Part shown: positions 28,577 through 37,045 of the stretch, piece after piece
Layout: every line of letters begins with the position of its first letter
Numbering within the stretch: position 1 is the first letter of the stretch
Assembly: GCF_947503415.1 (NCBI RefSeq)
Contig: NZ_CANNDS010000002.1
Coordinates: 868,001 to 932,000, forward strand
Origin: an uncultured Tateyamaria sp.
GTDB lineage: Bacteria > Pseudomonadota > Alphaproteobacteria > Rhodobacterales > Rhodobacteraceae
Direction: 5' to 3'
DNA: 64,000 nt
Notes under the pieces: model-generated
The model's input: the letters and a program-made list of their open reading frames with translations, nothing else
Databases searched by the model: none
What the model was told of the DNA's origin: nothing
Position numbers and translations under genes: made by a program

Positions 28577-29062
28577 TCAACCAAAGCGCGTGACATCGCC
28601 ACGCACCCCATCCCATGCGCCTGCCGTCAGGTCACGGCCCAGAACACGGTCCGGGTTGGTCGGTGGCGGCATGATGACGCCCGTCAGTTTCGCAAACCCA
28701 AAGCGGCTGTAATACGGCGCATCGCCCACCAGCATCACCCGGTCCCAACCGGAGCCTACGGCCTGTTCCAGCGATGTCTCGATCAACTCGCCCCCCAGCC
28801 CTTCGCCCTGCCGGGTCGGGTGCACGGCCACGGGACCCAAAAGCAATGCAGGGAGACCGCCAACACGCACAGGCCAATAGCGGATCGCGCCTGCCAAAAC
28901 GCCATCTACATCGCGGGCCACATGGCTGAGTGCCGCCACCGGGGGCACATCGTCCCGCAAACGGTAGGAGGACAGCGCCTCGCGGCCCGGGGCAAAACAC
29001 AGATCATAAAGGGCTTCGACCTCCCAACGATCCTCGGGCATCTCTGTGCGCAGATGGTACAT
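28577..29062 (-). CDS. GNAT-family N-acetyltransferase
   Basis: A 161-residue acetyltransferase like YhbS. The acetyl-CoA loop is HPTRQGEGLGGELIETSL (about residues 81-98), followed by VMLVGDAPYYSRFGF. The substrate, an amine or protein N-terminus, is unknown. The gene is 31 bp upstream of the EcsC-like gene on the same strand. Confidence 0.87.
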   Translation of the reverse strand: MYHLRTEMPEDRWEVEALYDLCFAPGREALSSYRLRDDVPPVAALSHVARDVDGVLAGAIRYWPVRVGGLPALLLGPVAVHPTRQGEGLGGELIETSLEQAVGSGWDRVMLVGDAPYYSRFGFAKLTGVIMPPPTNPDRVLGRDLTAGAWDGVRGDVTRFG

Positions 29063-29155
29063 GGGCGGTGCGGCAGGTCCGGGGTCGTCAGGGCTGGCCC
29101 CCGCCCTAGCATGCGGCTATCCCTTGCGCAAACACCCCAGACCCCGGAGCCCTGC

Positions 29156-29761
29156 ATGTTCTACCGCCCCGCCGATGGCCACGGCCTGCCCCACAATCCC
29201 TTCAACGCCATCGTCACCCCGCGCCCGATCGGCTGGATCTCGACCCGAGGCAGTGACGGATCGGACAACCTTGCCCCCTATTCCTTCTTCAATGGCGTGG
29301 CCTACGTGCCGCCGCAGGTCATGTTTGCATCGACCAGCACCAAGCCCGACCGCGACGGCACCAAGGACAGTGTCGCCAACATCCGCGACACCGGCGTCTT
29401 CTGCGTGAACGTGGTGGAATACGCGATGAAGGATGCGATGAACCAGACCTCGGGCGAGTGGACAGCCGACACGGACGAGTTTGCCCTTGCCAGCATCGAC
29501 AAGGCCGAGTGCGGAGAGATCAATTGCGCCCGTGTTGCCAACACGCCTGCATCGCTGGAATGCCGCATGACGCAGATCGTCAAGCTTGAAGGCGAGGCAA
29601 ACTTTGCCGTCTTCGGTGAAGTGGTCGGCGTGCACCTGCGCGACGATTGCATCGTCGACGGCATCTTTGACGTGCTGCAATACAACCCGCTGACACGTCT
29701 GGGCTACCGCGACTATTCCGTTGTGCGCGAGAAATTCAGCCTCAAGCGCCCGGGCGAATGA
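29156..29761 (+). CDS. Flavin reductase-like (DIM6/NTAB) FMN-binding protein
   Basis: A 201-residue split-barrel flavoprotein. MFYRPADGHGLPHNPFNAIV, TPRPIGWISTRG, NLAPYSFFNGV and VNVVEYAMKDAMNQTS are the FMN-binding and family segments. It likely reduces or carries FMN, or acts as a flavin-dependent reductase. GGAG lies 8 bases before the ATG at 29156; the long upstream open frame is antisense to the acetyltransferase and is not part of it. The stop overlaps the next start as ATGA. Confidence 0.88.
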   Translation: MFYRPADGHGLPHNPFNAIVTPRPIGWISTRGSDGSDNLAPYSFFNGVAYVPPQVMFASTSTKPDRDGTKDSVANIRDTGVFCVNVVEYAMKDAMNQTSGEWTADTDEFALASIDKAECGEINCARVANTPASLECRMTQIVKLEGEANFAVFGEVVGVHLRDDCIVDGIFDVLQYNPLTRLGYRDYSVVREKFSLKRPGE

Positions 29762-30390
29762 CATTTCCCGACGCCTCCCGCGCCTATCCCATCACCTTGC
29801 CGGACGGGTCCGAGCACCCCGGCACCGTGTTCCTGAACAAGGTCATCGACCATCCGGGATGGGAGGTCGGGGATTACAGCTATGCCTCCAGCTTTGATGC
29901 GGTGACGGATTGGGCGGCGCACTTGGCGCCCTACCTGTTTGGCTACGGGCCGGAAAAGCTGCGGATCGGACGGTTTTGCCAGATAGCACACGGGGTGCGG
30001 TTCCTGACCTCGGGGGCCAACCACGCCACCGATGGGATCAGTACATTCCCCTTCCCCGTCTTCGATCCGGAACAGATCGGCAGCTACCAACCCGACAGCC
30101 GCGACACGGTGATCGGGCATGATGTCTGGATCGGCTATGGCGCGATCATCTGTCCGGGCGCGCGGGTCGGCAACGGCGTGATGATCGGGGCCGGCGCGGT
30201 GGTGCGCGGGACCATACCCGATTACGCCATCGTCACGGGCAACCCTGCGCAGGTCGTAAAACAGCGGTTTTCGGACGACGAAATCGCCACGCTCAATGCG
30301 CTTGCATGGTGGGACTGGTCCGCCCAGCGCGTGGCCGCAGCGGTGCCTGCCCTGATGTCAGGCGACGTGAACGCGCTGTCGTCGTGCTGA
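29758..30390 (+). CDS. CatB-like hexapeptide-repeat acetyltransferase
   Basis: A 210-residue left-handed beta-helix acyltransferase of the xenobiotic/virginiamycin acetyltransferase type. The catalytic His is in SGANHATDG (about residue 87). The hexapeptide turns run TVIGHDVWIGYGAIICPGA and VGNGVMIGAGAVVRG (about 117-152), then the VTGNPAQVVKQRF end. Many such proteins do not confer antibiotic resistance, so function is open. It is translationally coupled to the flavoprotein gene. Confidence 0.87.
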   Translation: MTFPDASRAYPITLPDGSEHPGTVFLNKVIDHPGWEVGDYSYASSFDAVTDWAAHLAPYLFGYGPEKLRIGRFCQIAHGVRFLTSGANHATDGISTFPFPVFDPEQIGSYQPDSRDTVIGHDVWIGYGAIICPGARVGNGVMIGAGAVVRGTIPDYAIVTGNPAQVVKQRFSDDEIATLNALAWWDWSAQRVAAAVPALMSGDVNALSSC

Positions 30391-30394
30391 AGCG

Positions 30395-31591
30395 CTAATG
30401 CGCCGCCCCCCCGGCCAGACCAACGCCCGAGATCAACGCGCCCCACACCTTCAGCCGCAGGCCAACCGCCTTGACTACGCCGGTGGCCGCAATGACATGC
30501 CCGGCGGCACCACTCAGATTGCTGGTATAGGTCTGCACAATACAGCCCGAGCCATCGATCATGATCGCCTCGTGCTCTGGATGCTCCAGTTCGAAATAGA
30601 CCAGCATTGACCCGCGCCGCAGCCCGTTCTCTGCTTCCAGCAAGCGCCCGCCGGGCACAATCTGCCCTGCCGCGATGGCAGGCTGGATCGACGCGACACG
30701 GGCAGGCAGGACGGAATTGCGGAATGACATGGCGATGTTGCTGTCGCAGGCAATCTCCGCTGGCATCCCTTCATAAAGGGTTGCGCGCGCCACTTGCGAA
30801 AATCCGGCGGTGATGCGCAGGGGCACGCCTTCGGGCCGGTCGGGGATGATGACCATCGCAGGGCTCAGGATCAGTTGCGAGGCCGGGCTGCCGACACTCA
30901 TGGCAAGCTGGGTCACGACACCATCGGAAAAGGCATGGACGGCCGTTTGGTCCAATGCGACCTGCGCCCGTTCCACCGCAGCTTCGGCCGCGCGACGTTC
31001 AGCGGGGATGGCTTGGGAGATATCCGTCTGTGCCAGATCCACCTGCGCTTGGGCGGCAGCCAGTTCAGCCTCTGCCACAGCAACAGCCGCATCCAGTTCC
31101 CGTACTGCATTCTCCGTGCCGACATTGCGCTCAAACAGGGTTTGCGCGTTCTCGAGGTCCACGCGCAGCTTGTCCAGCGATGCGGTTGCCTCTGTCACGC
31201 TGGATTGCGCAACCAGCAGCGCGTCCTGCGCCTTGACCTCGACGGCGGCAATGCGGTCGAACTCGGCCTTGGCCTGATTGAGCGCTGCGGTCTGGGTGCT
31301 GTTTTCGATACGGAACAGCAGGTCGCCTTTCGCCACGCGCTGGCCGTTCAGGATGGGCACCTCTGTGACGGGGCCATTGGTCTGGGCCACCACGGACACG
31401 GTGCGGAAGGGCAGCAGACCGGAATAGGATTTGGGGTGGAAATAGAAGATCGTCAGGAACAGGGCAAAGGCCATGGCGGCCCACATGAACACGGCCGTGC
31501 GCATGTTCCAGACCGAGATCGCCTCGCCCCGGCGGCGCAGTTGGAAGTACCGGATGACTACGGGAAACGAGGTCAGAAGCAGCTCAAACAT
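30395..31591 (-). CDS. HlyD-family membrane fusion protein
   Basis: A 398-residue periplasmic adaptor. One membrane span lies at about residues 31-50. The biotinyl-lipoyl half follows (PVTEVPILNGQRVAKGDLLF), then a long alpha-helical hairpin rich in Ala, Glu and Gln (about 95-205), and the beta-barrel part. It resembles E. coli YibH/EmrA adaptors. No inner-membrane pump or TolC is adjacent; the partner is the small membrane protein it overlaps by 8 bp, as YibH pairs with YibI. Confidence 0.85.
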   Translation of the reverse strand: MFELLLTSFPVVIRYFQLRRRGEAISVWNMRTAVFMWAAMAFALFLTIFYFHPKSYSGLLPFRTVSVVAQTNGPVTEVPILNGQRVAKGDLLFRIENSTQTAALNQAKAEFDRIAAVEVKAQDALLVAQSSVTEATASLDKLRVDLENAQTLFERNVGTENAVRELDAAVAVAEAELAAAQAQVDLAQTDISQAIPAERRAAEAAVERAQVALDQTAVHAFSDGVVTQLAMSVGSPASQLILSPAMVIIPDRPEGVPLRITAGFSQVARATLYEGMPAEIACDSNIAMSFRNSVLPARVASIQPAIAAGQIVPGGRLLEAENGLRRGSMLVYFELEHPEHEAIMIDGSGCIVQTYTSNLSGAAGHVIAATGVVKAVGLRLKVWGALISGVGLAGGAAH

Positions 31592-31976
31592 GGGTCGCCT
31601 CCGGTGTGTCGGCCTTGGCTGTGTCCGTGTCCGGCGTGTCCTCTGCCACGGGCGTATCCTGCCCGCGCAGATGGAACCGGGACCAGTCCGCCATCAAGGC
31701 AATCAGGATCGCACTCAGCGGCAGAAGGATGTTGAAATGGCCCAGCGGGAAAATCTCGTAGAGCAGCGCGATGGTCAGCATCGTCGGAATGGTCTTGGCC
31801 AGCGGCGTGCCCTTGGACTGATGTTCGGCCCAGCGGTCAAAGGCGGCATAGAGCGACACGAGACCGTAAAGCGCGAGACCGATGAAAATAAGCGATATCC
31901 AGGCCAGTGAGTCGCCTTCGCCCGGTGCCACAAACCATGATGGGGACATATGCCCCCCACCTGCCTCAGTCGCCAT
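31584..31976 (-). CDS. Small membrane protein paired with HlyD gene
   Basis: A 130-residue protein with three hydrophobic segments (SLAWISLIFIGLALYGLVSL; PTMLTIALLYEIFPL; FNILLPLSAILIALMA) and an acidic Thr/Asp-rich tail. GGAGGG lies 6 bases before the ATG. I do not recognise a named family. Position and size recall YibI (DUF3302), the partner of YibH, but the sequence likeness is weak. Confidence 0.7.
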   Translation of the reverse strand: MATEAGGGHMSPSWFVAPGEGDSLAWISLIFIGLALYGLVSLYAAFDRWAEHQSKGTPLAKTIPTMLTIALLYEIFPLGHFNILLPLSAILIALMADWSRFHLRGQDTPVAEDTPDTDTAKADTPEATHV

Positions 31977-32264
31977 GACATACCCTCCGACCTTACGCTA
32001 CGACACTGCGATCTCTAGCGTGAGTTGCGGAGCGGGTCCATTTGCCTTTGCGCCGCGCTTGACGACTGTGCACGCCAGTGGCGTCCGCATCACAGATCGC
32101 ATCTGTCACGACGGCAAACCGGGCGGCTTGCCGGTCAACAGGAAAAACCTTTGGACGGCGCATCGGCAATTTGACGCGCATTTTTCGAAACGATCCGAAT
32201 TCTGGTGGCAGCGCAAATGCCTGTGCTAACGTGCGTTTGGAACAATGGTACAGGAGAGTGACCT

Positions 32265-32450
32265 ATGCGCAGAATTTTGACCATCACGGCAGTGGTTTCA
32301 ATCACGGGGCTTGCGGCCTGTGGCGGCAGCACGCTGGAACGCGGTGCGGCGGGCGCACTGATCGGCTGCGCCGCCGGTGAAGTGCTGGCGGATGGCCGCT
32401 GCGTCGAAGGGGCGGTTGTCGGCGGTGGCGTTGGCGTCCTGACCAACTGA
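32265..32450 (+). CDS. Small glycine-rich lipoprotein
   Basis: A 61-residue protein with a signal peptide and lipobox (ITGLAAC, Cys19). A short glycine-zipper-like segment follows (GAAGALIGCAAGEVL ... GAVVGGGVGVL) with two more cysteines. AGGAGAG precedes the ATG. Likely anchored in a membrane facing the periplasm. Function unknown; the convergent SulP gene ends 22 bp away. Confidence 0.7.
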   Translation: MRRILTITAVVSITGLAACGGSTLERGAAGALIGCAAGEVLADGRCVEGAVVGGGVGVLTN

Positions 32451-32471
32451 TCGGACGCGGACCGGGCGGGC

Positions 32472-34097
32472 TCAGTGCCCGCCCAAAATACCCGTCCGGA
32501 CACCGTAATCGGTGGCAATCTCGTAATCGGGGTCGTCATCGCTGTCGACGATCAGGTGGCCCGCTTTTGTCAGCAGCTTGTGACAATCATGGGTCAGGTG
32601 GCGCAATTGCACGCGCTTGCCCTCATCCTCATATTTCAACGCCACAGCTTCGATCGCCTGCAACGCAGACTGGTCGACCACACGGCTGTCGGCAAAGTCG
32701 ATGATGACCTCACGCGGGTCCGTCTCGACCTTGAACATCTCGATGAAACCGGTGGCCGATCCAAAGAACAAAGGCCCCTGCACCTGATAGACGCGCGCGC
32801 CTTCGGGGGTTTCGTAGGTCTTGGCATGGATGCGGCGCGCGTTGTTCCACGCATAGGCCAGCGCCGACACGATCACACCGACAACAACGGCGACCGCAAG
32901 GTCTTCCATCACTGTCACGACAGTCACCAGCACGATGACAAAGGCATCCGTCAGGGGCACCTTGCGCAGGATCTTGAGGCTGTTCCACGCGAATGTCCCG
33001 ATCACGACCATGAACATCACGCCGACCAAAGCGGCCAGCGGGATCAGCTCGATCACGCTTGAGCCCACAAGGATGAAGGCCAGCAGGAACAGGGCCGCCG
33101 CGACACCGGCAATCCGTGTGCGCCCACCGGACTTCACGTTGATCATCGACTGGCCGATCATCGCACAGCCACCCATGCCGCCAAAGAAACCGGTGGCCGT
33201 GTTGGCGACACCTTGGGCAATACACTCCTGTGATGCGCCGCCGCGTTGATTTGTCAGGTCACCAACAAGGTTCAGGGTCAGCAGGCTTTCGATCAGGCCG
33301 ATGGCGGCAAGGATCACCGCATAGGGCAGGATGATCTGCACCGTCTCCCATGTCAGCGGCACAGCCGGAATATGGAACGGTGGCAAGCCACCTTGGATGC
33401 TGGCCAGATCGCCCACGCGGGGCACGTCGAGGCCAAAGAAGATCACGATGGCCGCCACGATCCCGATGCCCGCAAGCGGTGCCGGAATGGCCCGCGTCAC
33501 ACGTGGTGCCAGCCAGATAATGGCCATGGTCAAAGCCACAAGGCCCAGCATCAGATAAAGCGGCAGGCCAGTCAGCCATTCGCCGCCCGCCATGCCATGG
33601 CCCGACGCCTCGGCGCTGCCGGGCACCTTGAACTGCGTCAACTGGGCCAGGAAAATAACGATGGCAAGGCCGTTCACAAAGCCCAGCATCACCGGATGCG
33701 GCACAAGGCGGATGAACTTGCCCCACTGCATGACACCCGCAAAAATCTGCAACAGCCCCATCAGCACCACGGTGGCAAAAAGGTACTCAACCCCGTGCTG
33801 CGCCACGAGGGCCACCATCACCACGGCCAACGCGCCGGTCGCGCCCGAAATCATACCCGGACGCCCACCGAACACGGCGGTGATCAGCCCGACCATGAAC
33901 GCTGCATAGAGCCCCACCAGCGGATGCACCCCGGCAACAAAGGCAAAGGCCACCGCCTCGGGCACCAGCGCCAGCGCCACGGTCAGACCCGACAGAAGAT
34001 CGGTCTTGATCTGGCCCGGCGTCAGTTTGGTGTCGCCCGGTGCGACCGAAAAATCGCCAAAGCGGGTCTTGGCATTGAGGTTGTCGAGAAAGGCCAT
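32472..34097 (-). CDS. SulP-family inorganic anion transporter with STAS domain
   Basis: A 541-residue transporter. PGQIKTDLLSGLTVALALVP then FGGRPGMISGATGALAVVMV are core SulP motifs, followed by many spans to about residue 420. A C-terminal STAS domain (about 430-535) has IIDFADSRVVDQSALQAIEA. Family members carry sulfate, bicarbonate or C4 acids with Na or H. The substrate here is not decided. The ATG at 34097 is chosen because the motif-bearing N-terminus begins there; its ribosome site is weak. Confidence 0.9.
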   Translation of the reverse strand: MAFLDNLNAKTRFGDFSVAPGDTKLTPGQIKTDLLSGLTVALALVPEAVAFAFVAGVHPLVGLYAAFMVGLITAVFGGRPGMISGATGALAVVMVALVAQHGVEYLFATVVLMGLLQIFAGVMQWGKFIRLVPHPVMLGFVNGLAIVIFLAQLTQFKVPGSAEASGHGMAGGEWLTGLPLYLMLGLVALTMAIIWLAPRVTRAIPAPLAGIGIVAAIVIFFGLDVPRVGDLASIQGGLPPFHIPAVPLTWETVQIILPYAVILAAIGLIESLLTLNLVGDLTNQRGGASQECIAQGVANTATGFFGGMGGCAMIGQSMINVKSGGRTRIAGVAAALFLLAFILVGSSVIELIPLAALVGVMFMVVIGTFAWNSLKILRKVPLTDAFVIVLVTVVTVMEDLAVAVVVGVIVSALAYAWNNARRIHAKTYETPEGARVYQVQGPLFFGSATGFIEMFKVETDPREVIIDFADSRVVDQSALQAIEAVALKYEDEGKRVQLRHLTHDCHKLLTKAGHLIVDSDDDPDYEIATDYGVRTGILGGH

Positions 34098-34404
34098 GAA
34101 GTATCCGTCTGCTCGTGGAGTCGCGATCGGTGGCAGGTAAACCATGTAACGGTCAAAGGCCAATGCACCGGGCGCGGGGCTGTTATGTGCGCAGCACATA
34201 GCAGGTTACGCAGGAATGGCACGGTATTTTTGGGTATGCAGACACCACGGCCCTGATCCCTGCCCCGCCACAGTGCTGCGTTCACAAAACCGAAGCGCGG
34301 CATGAACCATGCCCGGCCTGCGCGGCACTTACTTCCCGATAGTTGCAGTCATCGAAAACAGCAGGGCTGCATCTGCTCAAGTCGCAACCTGAAAGGAGCT
34401 AAAG
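34098..34404. other. Intergenic control region between sulP and the RGS-like gene
   Basis: A 307-bp divergent gap. It holds the TATGTGC dyad at 34184-34200 and the strong AGGAGC ribosome site of the gene at 34405. I see no further gene. Confidence 0.5.
34184..34200. promoter_or_regulatory. 17-bp palindrome upstream of sulP
   Basis: TATGTGC (34184-34190) and GCACATA (34194-34200) are perfect inverted copies around GCA. It lies about 87 bp before the sulP start in a divergent control region and may be an operator. No cognate regulator is adjacent. Confidence 0.4.
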
Positions 34405-35031
34405 ATGTGGAAATATGATGGGCTGACATATCCTGATGTCGGGGCGGAAATGCTGAAACACAAAAAGCTGGGGCCGATCCTGCGCGCGCACATGAAAGCG
34501 CAACTGATGGCCGAGAATTACATGTTCATCGACGCGATGGGCGCGAACATGAAGACAAAGACAATCTACGACAGGTTCATCGACACCTCGTCGGCAGAGG
34601 CGGTCAATATTTCGCACACCATGCGCGAGCCGATGATCCGTGCCGCAGAAATTGGCGACTTTTCGTCCCCGATCTGGGTCAAAAGCCTCAAGCCCGTGTA
34701 CCGCGAGGTGAACAAATTGATAGCCACGAACATCTTCCCGAGTACTCTCGTGAAGAACAAGGCGTTCAGGGCCTACCACAATTCTCGGAAGTGGAAGAAC
34801 AAGGCCAACCTGATCAACAAATACAAGTTGAGGAAGGAAACCAAAAAGGTCGCGAAGATCCTCGATATGGAATTGACCGCCGATAACTTCGAGATCATCG
34901 CAGAAGCCGCGGCTGCTTTGGAATATGAACCCAAATCGGCTCTGAAACCGATCACTCTGATTGCGAATTCGAGCAAGAAGAAACAAAGCGCAAACTCGGT
35001 GAAGGCTGCAATTCGGAAGTCCTTCGGCTGA
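34405..35031 (+). CDS. Protein with RGS-like (regulator of G-protein signalling) domain
   Basis: A 208-residue, probably cytoplasmic, all-helical protein. By eye, residues 15-125 follow the RGS fold pattern of RGS4: an AENYMF segment (36-41; EN aligns with the Galpha-contact EN), IYDRFIDTSSAEAVNI (54-69), TMRE (72-75), a SLKPVYREV helix (94-102) and a final F...LVKNKAFRAY segment (111-124). The rest is a Lys-rich helical tail. No signal peptide or membrane span. AGGAGC lies 8 bases before the ATG. Codons are richer in AAG and A/T than in the neighbours. RGS domains are mainly eukaryotic and no heterotrimeric G protein is known in bacteria, so the role is unknown. Likeness rests on pattern, not a profile search. 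Confidence 0.55.
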   Translation: MWKYDGLTYPDVGAEMLKHKKLGPILRAHMKAQLMAENYMFIDAMGANMKTKTIYDRFIDTSSAEAVNISHTMREPMIRAAEIGDFSSPIWVKSLKPVYREVNKLIATNIFPSTLVKNKAFRAYHNSRKWKNKANLINKYKLRKETKKVAKILDMELTADNFEIIAEAAAALEYEPKSALKPITLIANSSKKKQSANSVKAAIRKSFG

Positions 35032-35498
35032 TCCGGGCTGAAGCCGATCCCTGATATGACAAGTGCTCAGCGCGGTTATGCGCGCTGACTGCCCCTTCGG
35101 CGAAGTTGAACCTCAGCCGCATCCCTCCCGATCTTCGATCACGCCCGTGTCGCGCGGCATGCACAAACCGGTGTCGCAGCTGCGAGAAGGCGTGCCGGCC
35201 CTCAGTTCGCGTCGCAAAGGCAAGCCACCTGTGCGGTCCGATTTGTGCGTATTGCGGTTGGTCTGAAAGGTTCTGCATCCGTAGATCGCACTCCGTGTCA
35301 CGGCGCGGCGTTCACGTTTCACGCGCATGATCGGCACGATGAAATGCGCGCGCGACCTGTCTCACCGTTGCGGCCCACCGCACCTCACCGCGCGTTGGGG
35401 GTGCATGGGGGGTGTACGGGTGGTGTACGGCTGGTGTACGGGTGGTGCTGGCCTGTTTTGGCGCACAATTTTTCTTCTGTCCCGGCACGAGAGACACC
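35032..35498. other. Long gap between the RGS-like gene and mtnP
   Basis: A 467-bp stretch. CAGCGCG (35068-35074) and CGCGCTG (35081-35087) form a short stem with no T run, near the end of the RGS-like gene. The 11-bp tandem repeats at 35411-35454 are just ahead of mtnP. Small open frames on both strands look like chance. Confidence 0.5.
35411..35454. repeat. 11-bp tandem repeat upstream of mtnP
   Basis: GGTGTACGGGT, GGTGTACGGCT, GGTGTACGGGT and a degenerate GGTGCTGGCCT run end to end, with a further partial copy (GGGTGCATGGG) before them. The 11-bp period is about one helical turn. The array ends 44 bp before the mtnP ATG. It may be an expandable element or a protein-binding array. Confidence 0.8.
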
Positions 35499-36371
35499 AT
35501 GACCCAGACCAAAATCGCCGTGATCGGCGGCTCCGGCATTTACGACATCGACGGGCTGGAAGGGGCGGAATGGACGTCTGTGCAAACGCCTTGGGGCACG
35601 CCGTCGGATCAGATTTTGACGGGCACTTTGGGCGGGGTCGCCATGGCCTTCCTGCCCCGGCACGGCCGTGGGCACGTGCATTCCCCAACCACCGTTCCCT
35701 ACCGCGCCAACATTGATGCGCTGAAGCGTTTGGGCGTGACGGATGTGATCTCTGTCTCGGCCTGCGGATCGTTCCGGGAAGAGATGGCGCCGGGTGATTT
35801 TGTCGTTGTAGATCAGTTCATTGACCGGACAATTGCGCGCGAAAAGTCCTTCTTCGGCACGGGCTGTGTTGCCCACGTGTCCGTGGCGCATCCCACCTGC
35901 CCGCGCCTCGGTGACGCCTGTCACACGGCTGCGAAAGACGCCGGGATCACCGTCCACAAGGGGGGCACCTACCTTGCGATGGAAGGCCCGCAATTCTCGA
36001 CACTGGCCGAGTCGAAAATGTACCGGGACAGCTGGGGCGCGGACGTGATCGGCATGACCAACATGCCCGAAGCCAAACTCGCCCGCGAGGCCGAGCTGTG
36101 CTACGCCTCCGTCGCCATGATCACCGACTATGACAGCTGGCACCCCGACCATGGCGAGGTGGACGTCACCCAAATCATCCAGACACTTATGGGCAACGCC
36201 GACAAGGGCCGCGACCTCGTCCGCCGCTTGCCCGCCTTGCTGGGCGCGGACCGCGCGCCCTGCCCCCATGGATGCGACCGCGCACTGGAATACGCCATCC
36301 TCACAAAACCAGACAACCGCGACCCGGCCCTCATGGCCAAGCTGGATGCCGTTGCGGGCCGGATGCTGTGA
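35499..36371 (+). CDS. mtnP: S-methyl-5'-thioadenosine phosphorylase
   Basis: A 290-residue purine phosphorylase. It begins KIAVIGGSGIYDIDGL, has FLPRHGRGH (phosphate site), VPYRANI, SACGSFREEMAPGDFV, and YLAMEGPQFST with IGMTNMPEAKLAREAE for nucleoside binding. It splits methylthioadenosine, a polyamine and quorum-signal by-product, to adenine and methylthioribose 1-phosphate. apt, three genes on, would recover the adenine. The ATG at 35499 matches the family N-terminus. Its stop overlaps a DUF2927 gene start. Confidence 0.93.
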   Translation: MTQTKIAVIGGSGIYDIDGLEGAEWTSVQTPWGTPSDQILTGTLGGVAMAFLPRHGRGHVHSPTTVPYRANIDALKRLGVTDVISVSACGSFREEMAPGDFVVVDQFIDRTIAREKSFFGTGCVAHVSVAHPTCPRLGDACHTAAKDAGITVHKGGTYLAMEGPQFSTLAESKMYRDSWGADVIGMTNMPEAKLAREAELCYASVAMITDYDSWHPDHGEVDVTQIIQTLMGNADKGRDLVRRLPALLGADRAPCPHGCDRALEYAILTKPDNRDPALMAKLDAVAGRML

Positions 36372-37036
36372 CCAAGATCTGGCTGACACTGGTTACATGG
36401 GTGATCTGCGCCAGCGCCGCCGGGGCACAGGATTACATCGAGACCAACGGCCCGTTGTCGGATGACGACTTCTACCGCCTTGTGGCCTGTGCCGCCCCTC
36501 CGGGCCAACGCTGCCGGGACGCGATTGTGCGCTGGTCGCCGCGCGCGGCGCGTAACATCACCATCGGTATCACCCGGATCGACGACAGCTTTCCAAGACG
36601 CAATGCCCGCCTGATCCAGACCGCACTGACCACAGCCGGGCAAGAGATTGCGGCACTGAACGCAGGCGTGGCCTTCACGACAACCAACACCCGCCCCGAC
36701 ATTCGCGTGCTGCTGATGGACCATCCACAAAACACCCGGCTGCGCGGCACAGGCATACCCGGGCTTGACGGCAACTTCATCGAAGCCGCCCGCTTCCAGA
36801 TCTGGTGGAACGGCGACAGACACATCACGCGCGGGGTCATCGTGATCACCCCGCACATCCGCCCCAGCGACATCCGTTCGATGGTGCTCGAAGAGATGAC
36901 CCAAAGCCTCGGGTTGATGACGGACATCCGGAACCCGACCTACGCCAACAGCTCGATCTTCTCGCAGGACAGCAACGCGATCACGCGCCTGCAAGGTCAG
37001 GACGCGATGGCCGTGCGGCGACACTATCAGAGCTAA
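36368..37036 (+). CDS. Exported DUF2927 family protein
   Basis: A 222-residue protein with a signal peptide ending near ASAAGAQD (about residue 19). The start is a GTG overlapping the mtnP stop as GTGA. The C-terminal LEEMTQSLGLMTD motif (about residues 174-186) is typical of DUF2927, and cysteines near the N-terminus of the mature part may be paired. Function is unknown; the EExTQxLGL motif has been thought metallopeptidase-like. It is translationally tied to adenine salvage genes for no clear reason. Confidence 0.8.
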   Translation: MTKIWLTLVTWVICASAAGAQDYIETNGPLSDDDFYRLVACAAPPGQRCRDAIVRWSPRAARNITIGITRIDDSFPRRNARLIQTALTTAGQEIAALNAGVAFTTTNTRPDIRVLLMDHPQNTRLRGTGIPGLDGNFIEAARFQIWWNGDRHITRGVIVITPHIRPSDIRSMVLEEMTQSLGLMTDIRNPTYANSSIFSQDSNAITRLQGQDAMAVRRHYQS

Positions 37037-37045
37037 GGAGACACC

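Noticed and set aside
29758-30390. Antibiotic resistance reading of the CatB-like gene
   Set aside because: Hexapeptide acetyltransferases of this type are common chromosomal genes with other substrates, and there is no mobile element nearby.
32464-32484. GGGCGGGC/GCCCGCCC hairpin between the small lipoprotein and sulP genes
   Set aside because: Perfect 8-bp stem, but it overlaps the sulP stop and has no T run on either strand, so I did not call it a terminator.
33246-34256. 336-codon open frame on the + strand across sulP
   Set aside because: His-, Gln- and Arg-rich mirror of a membrane protein gene.
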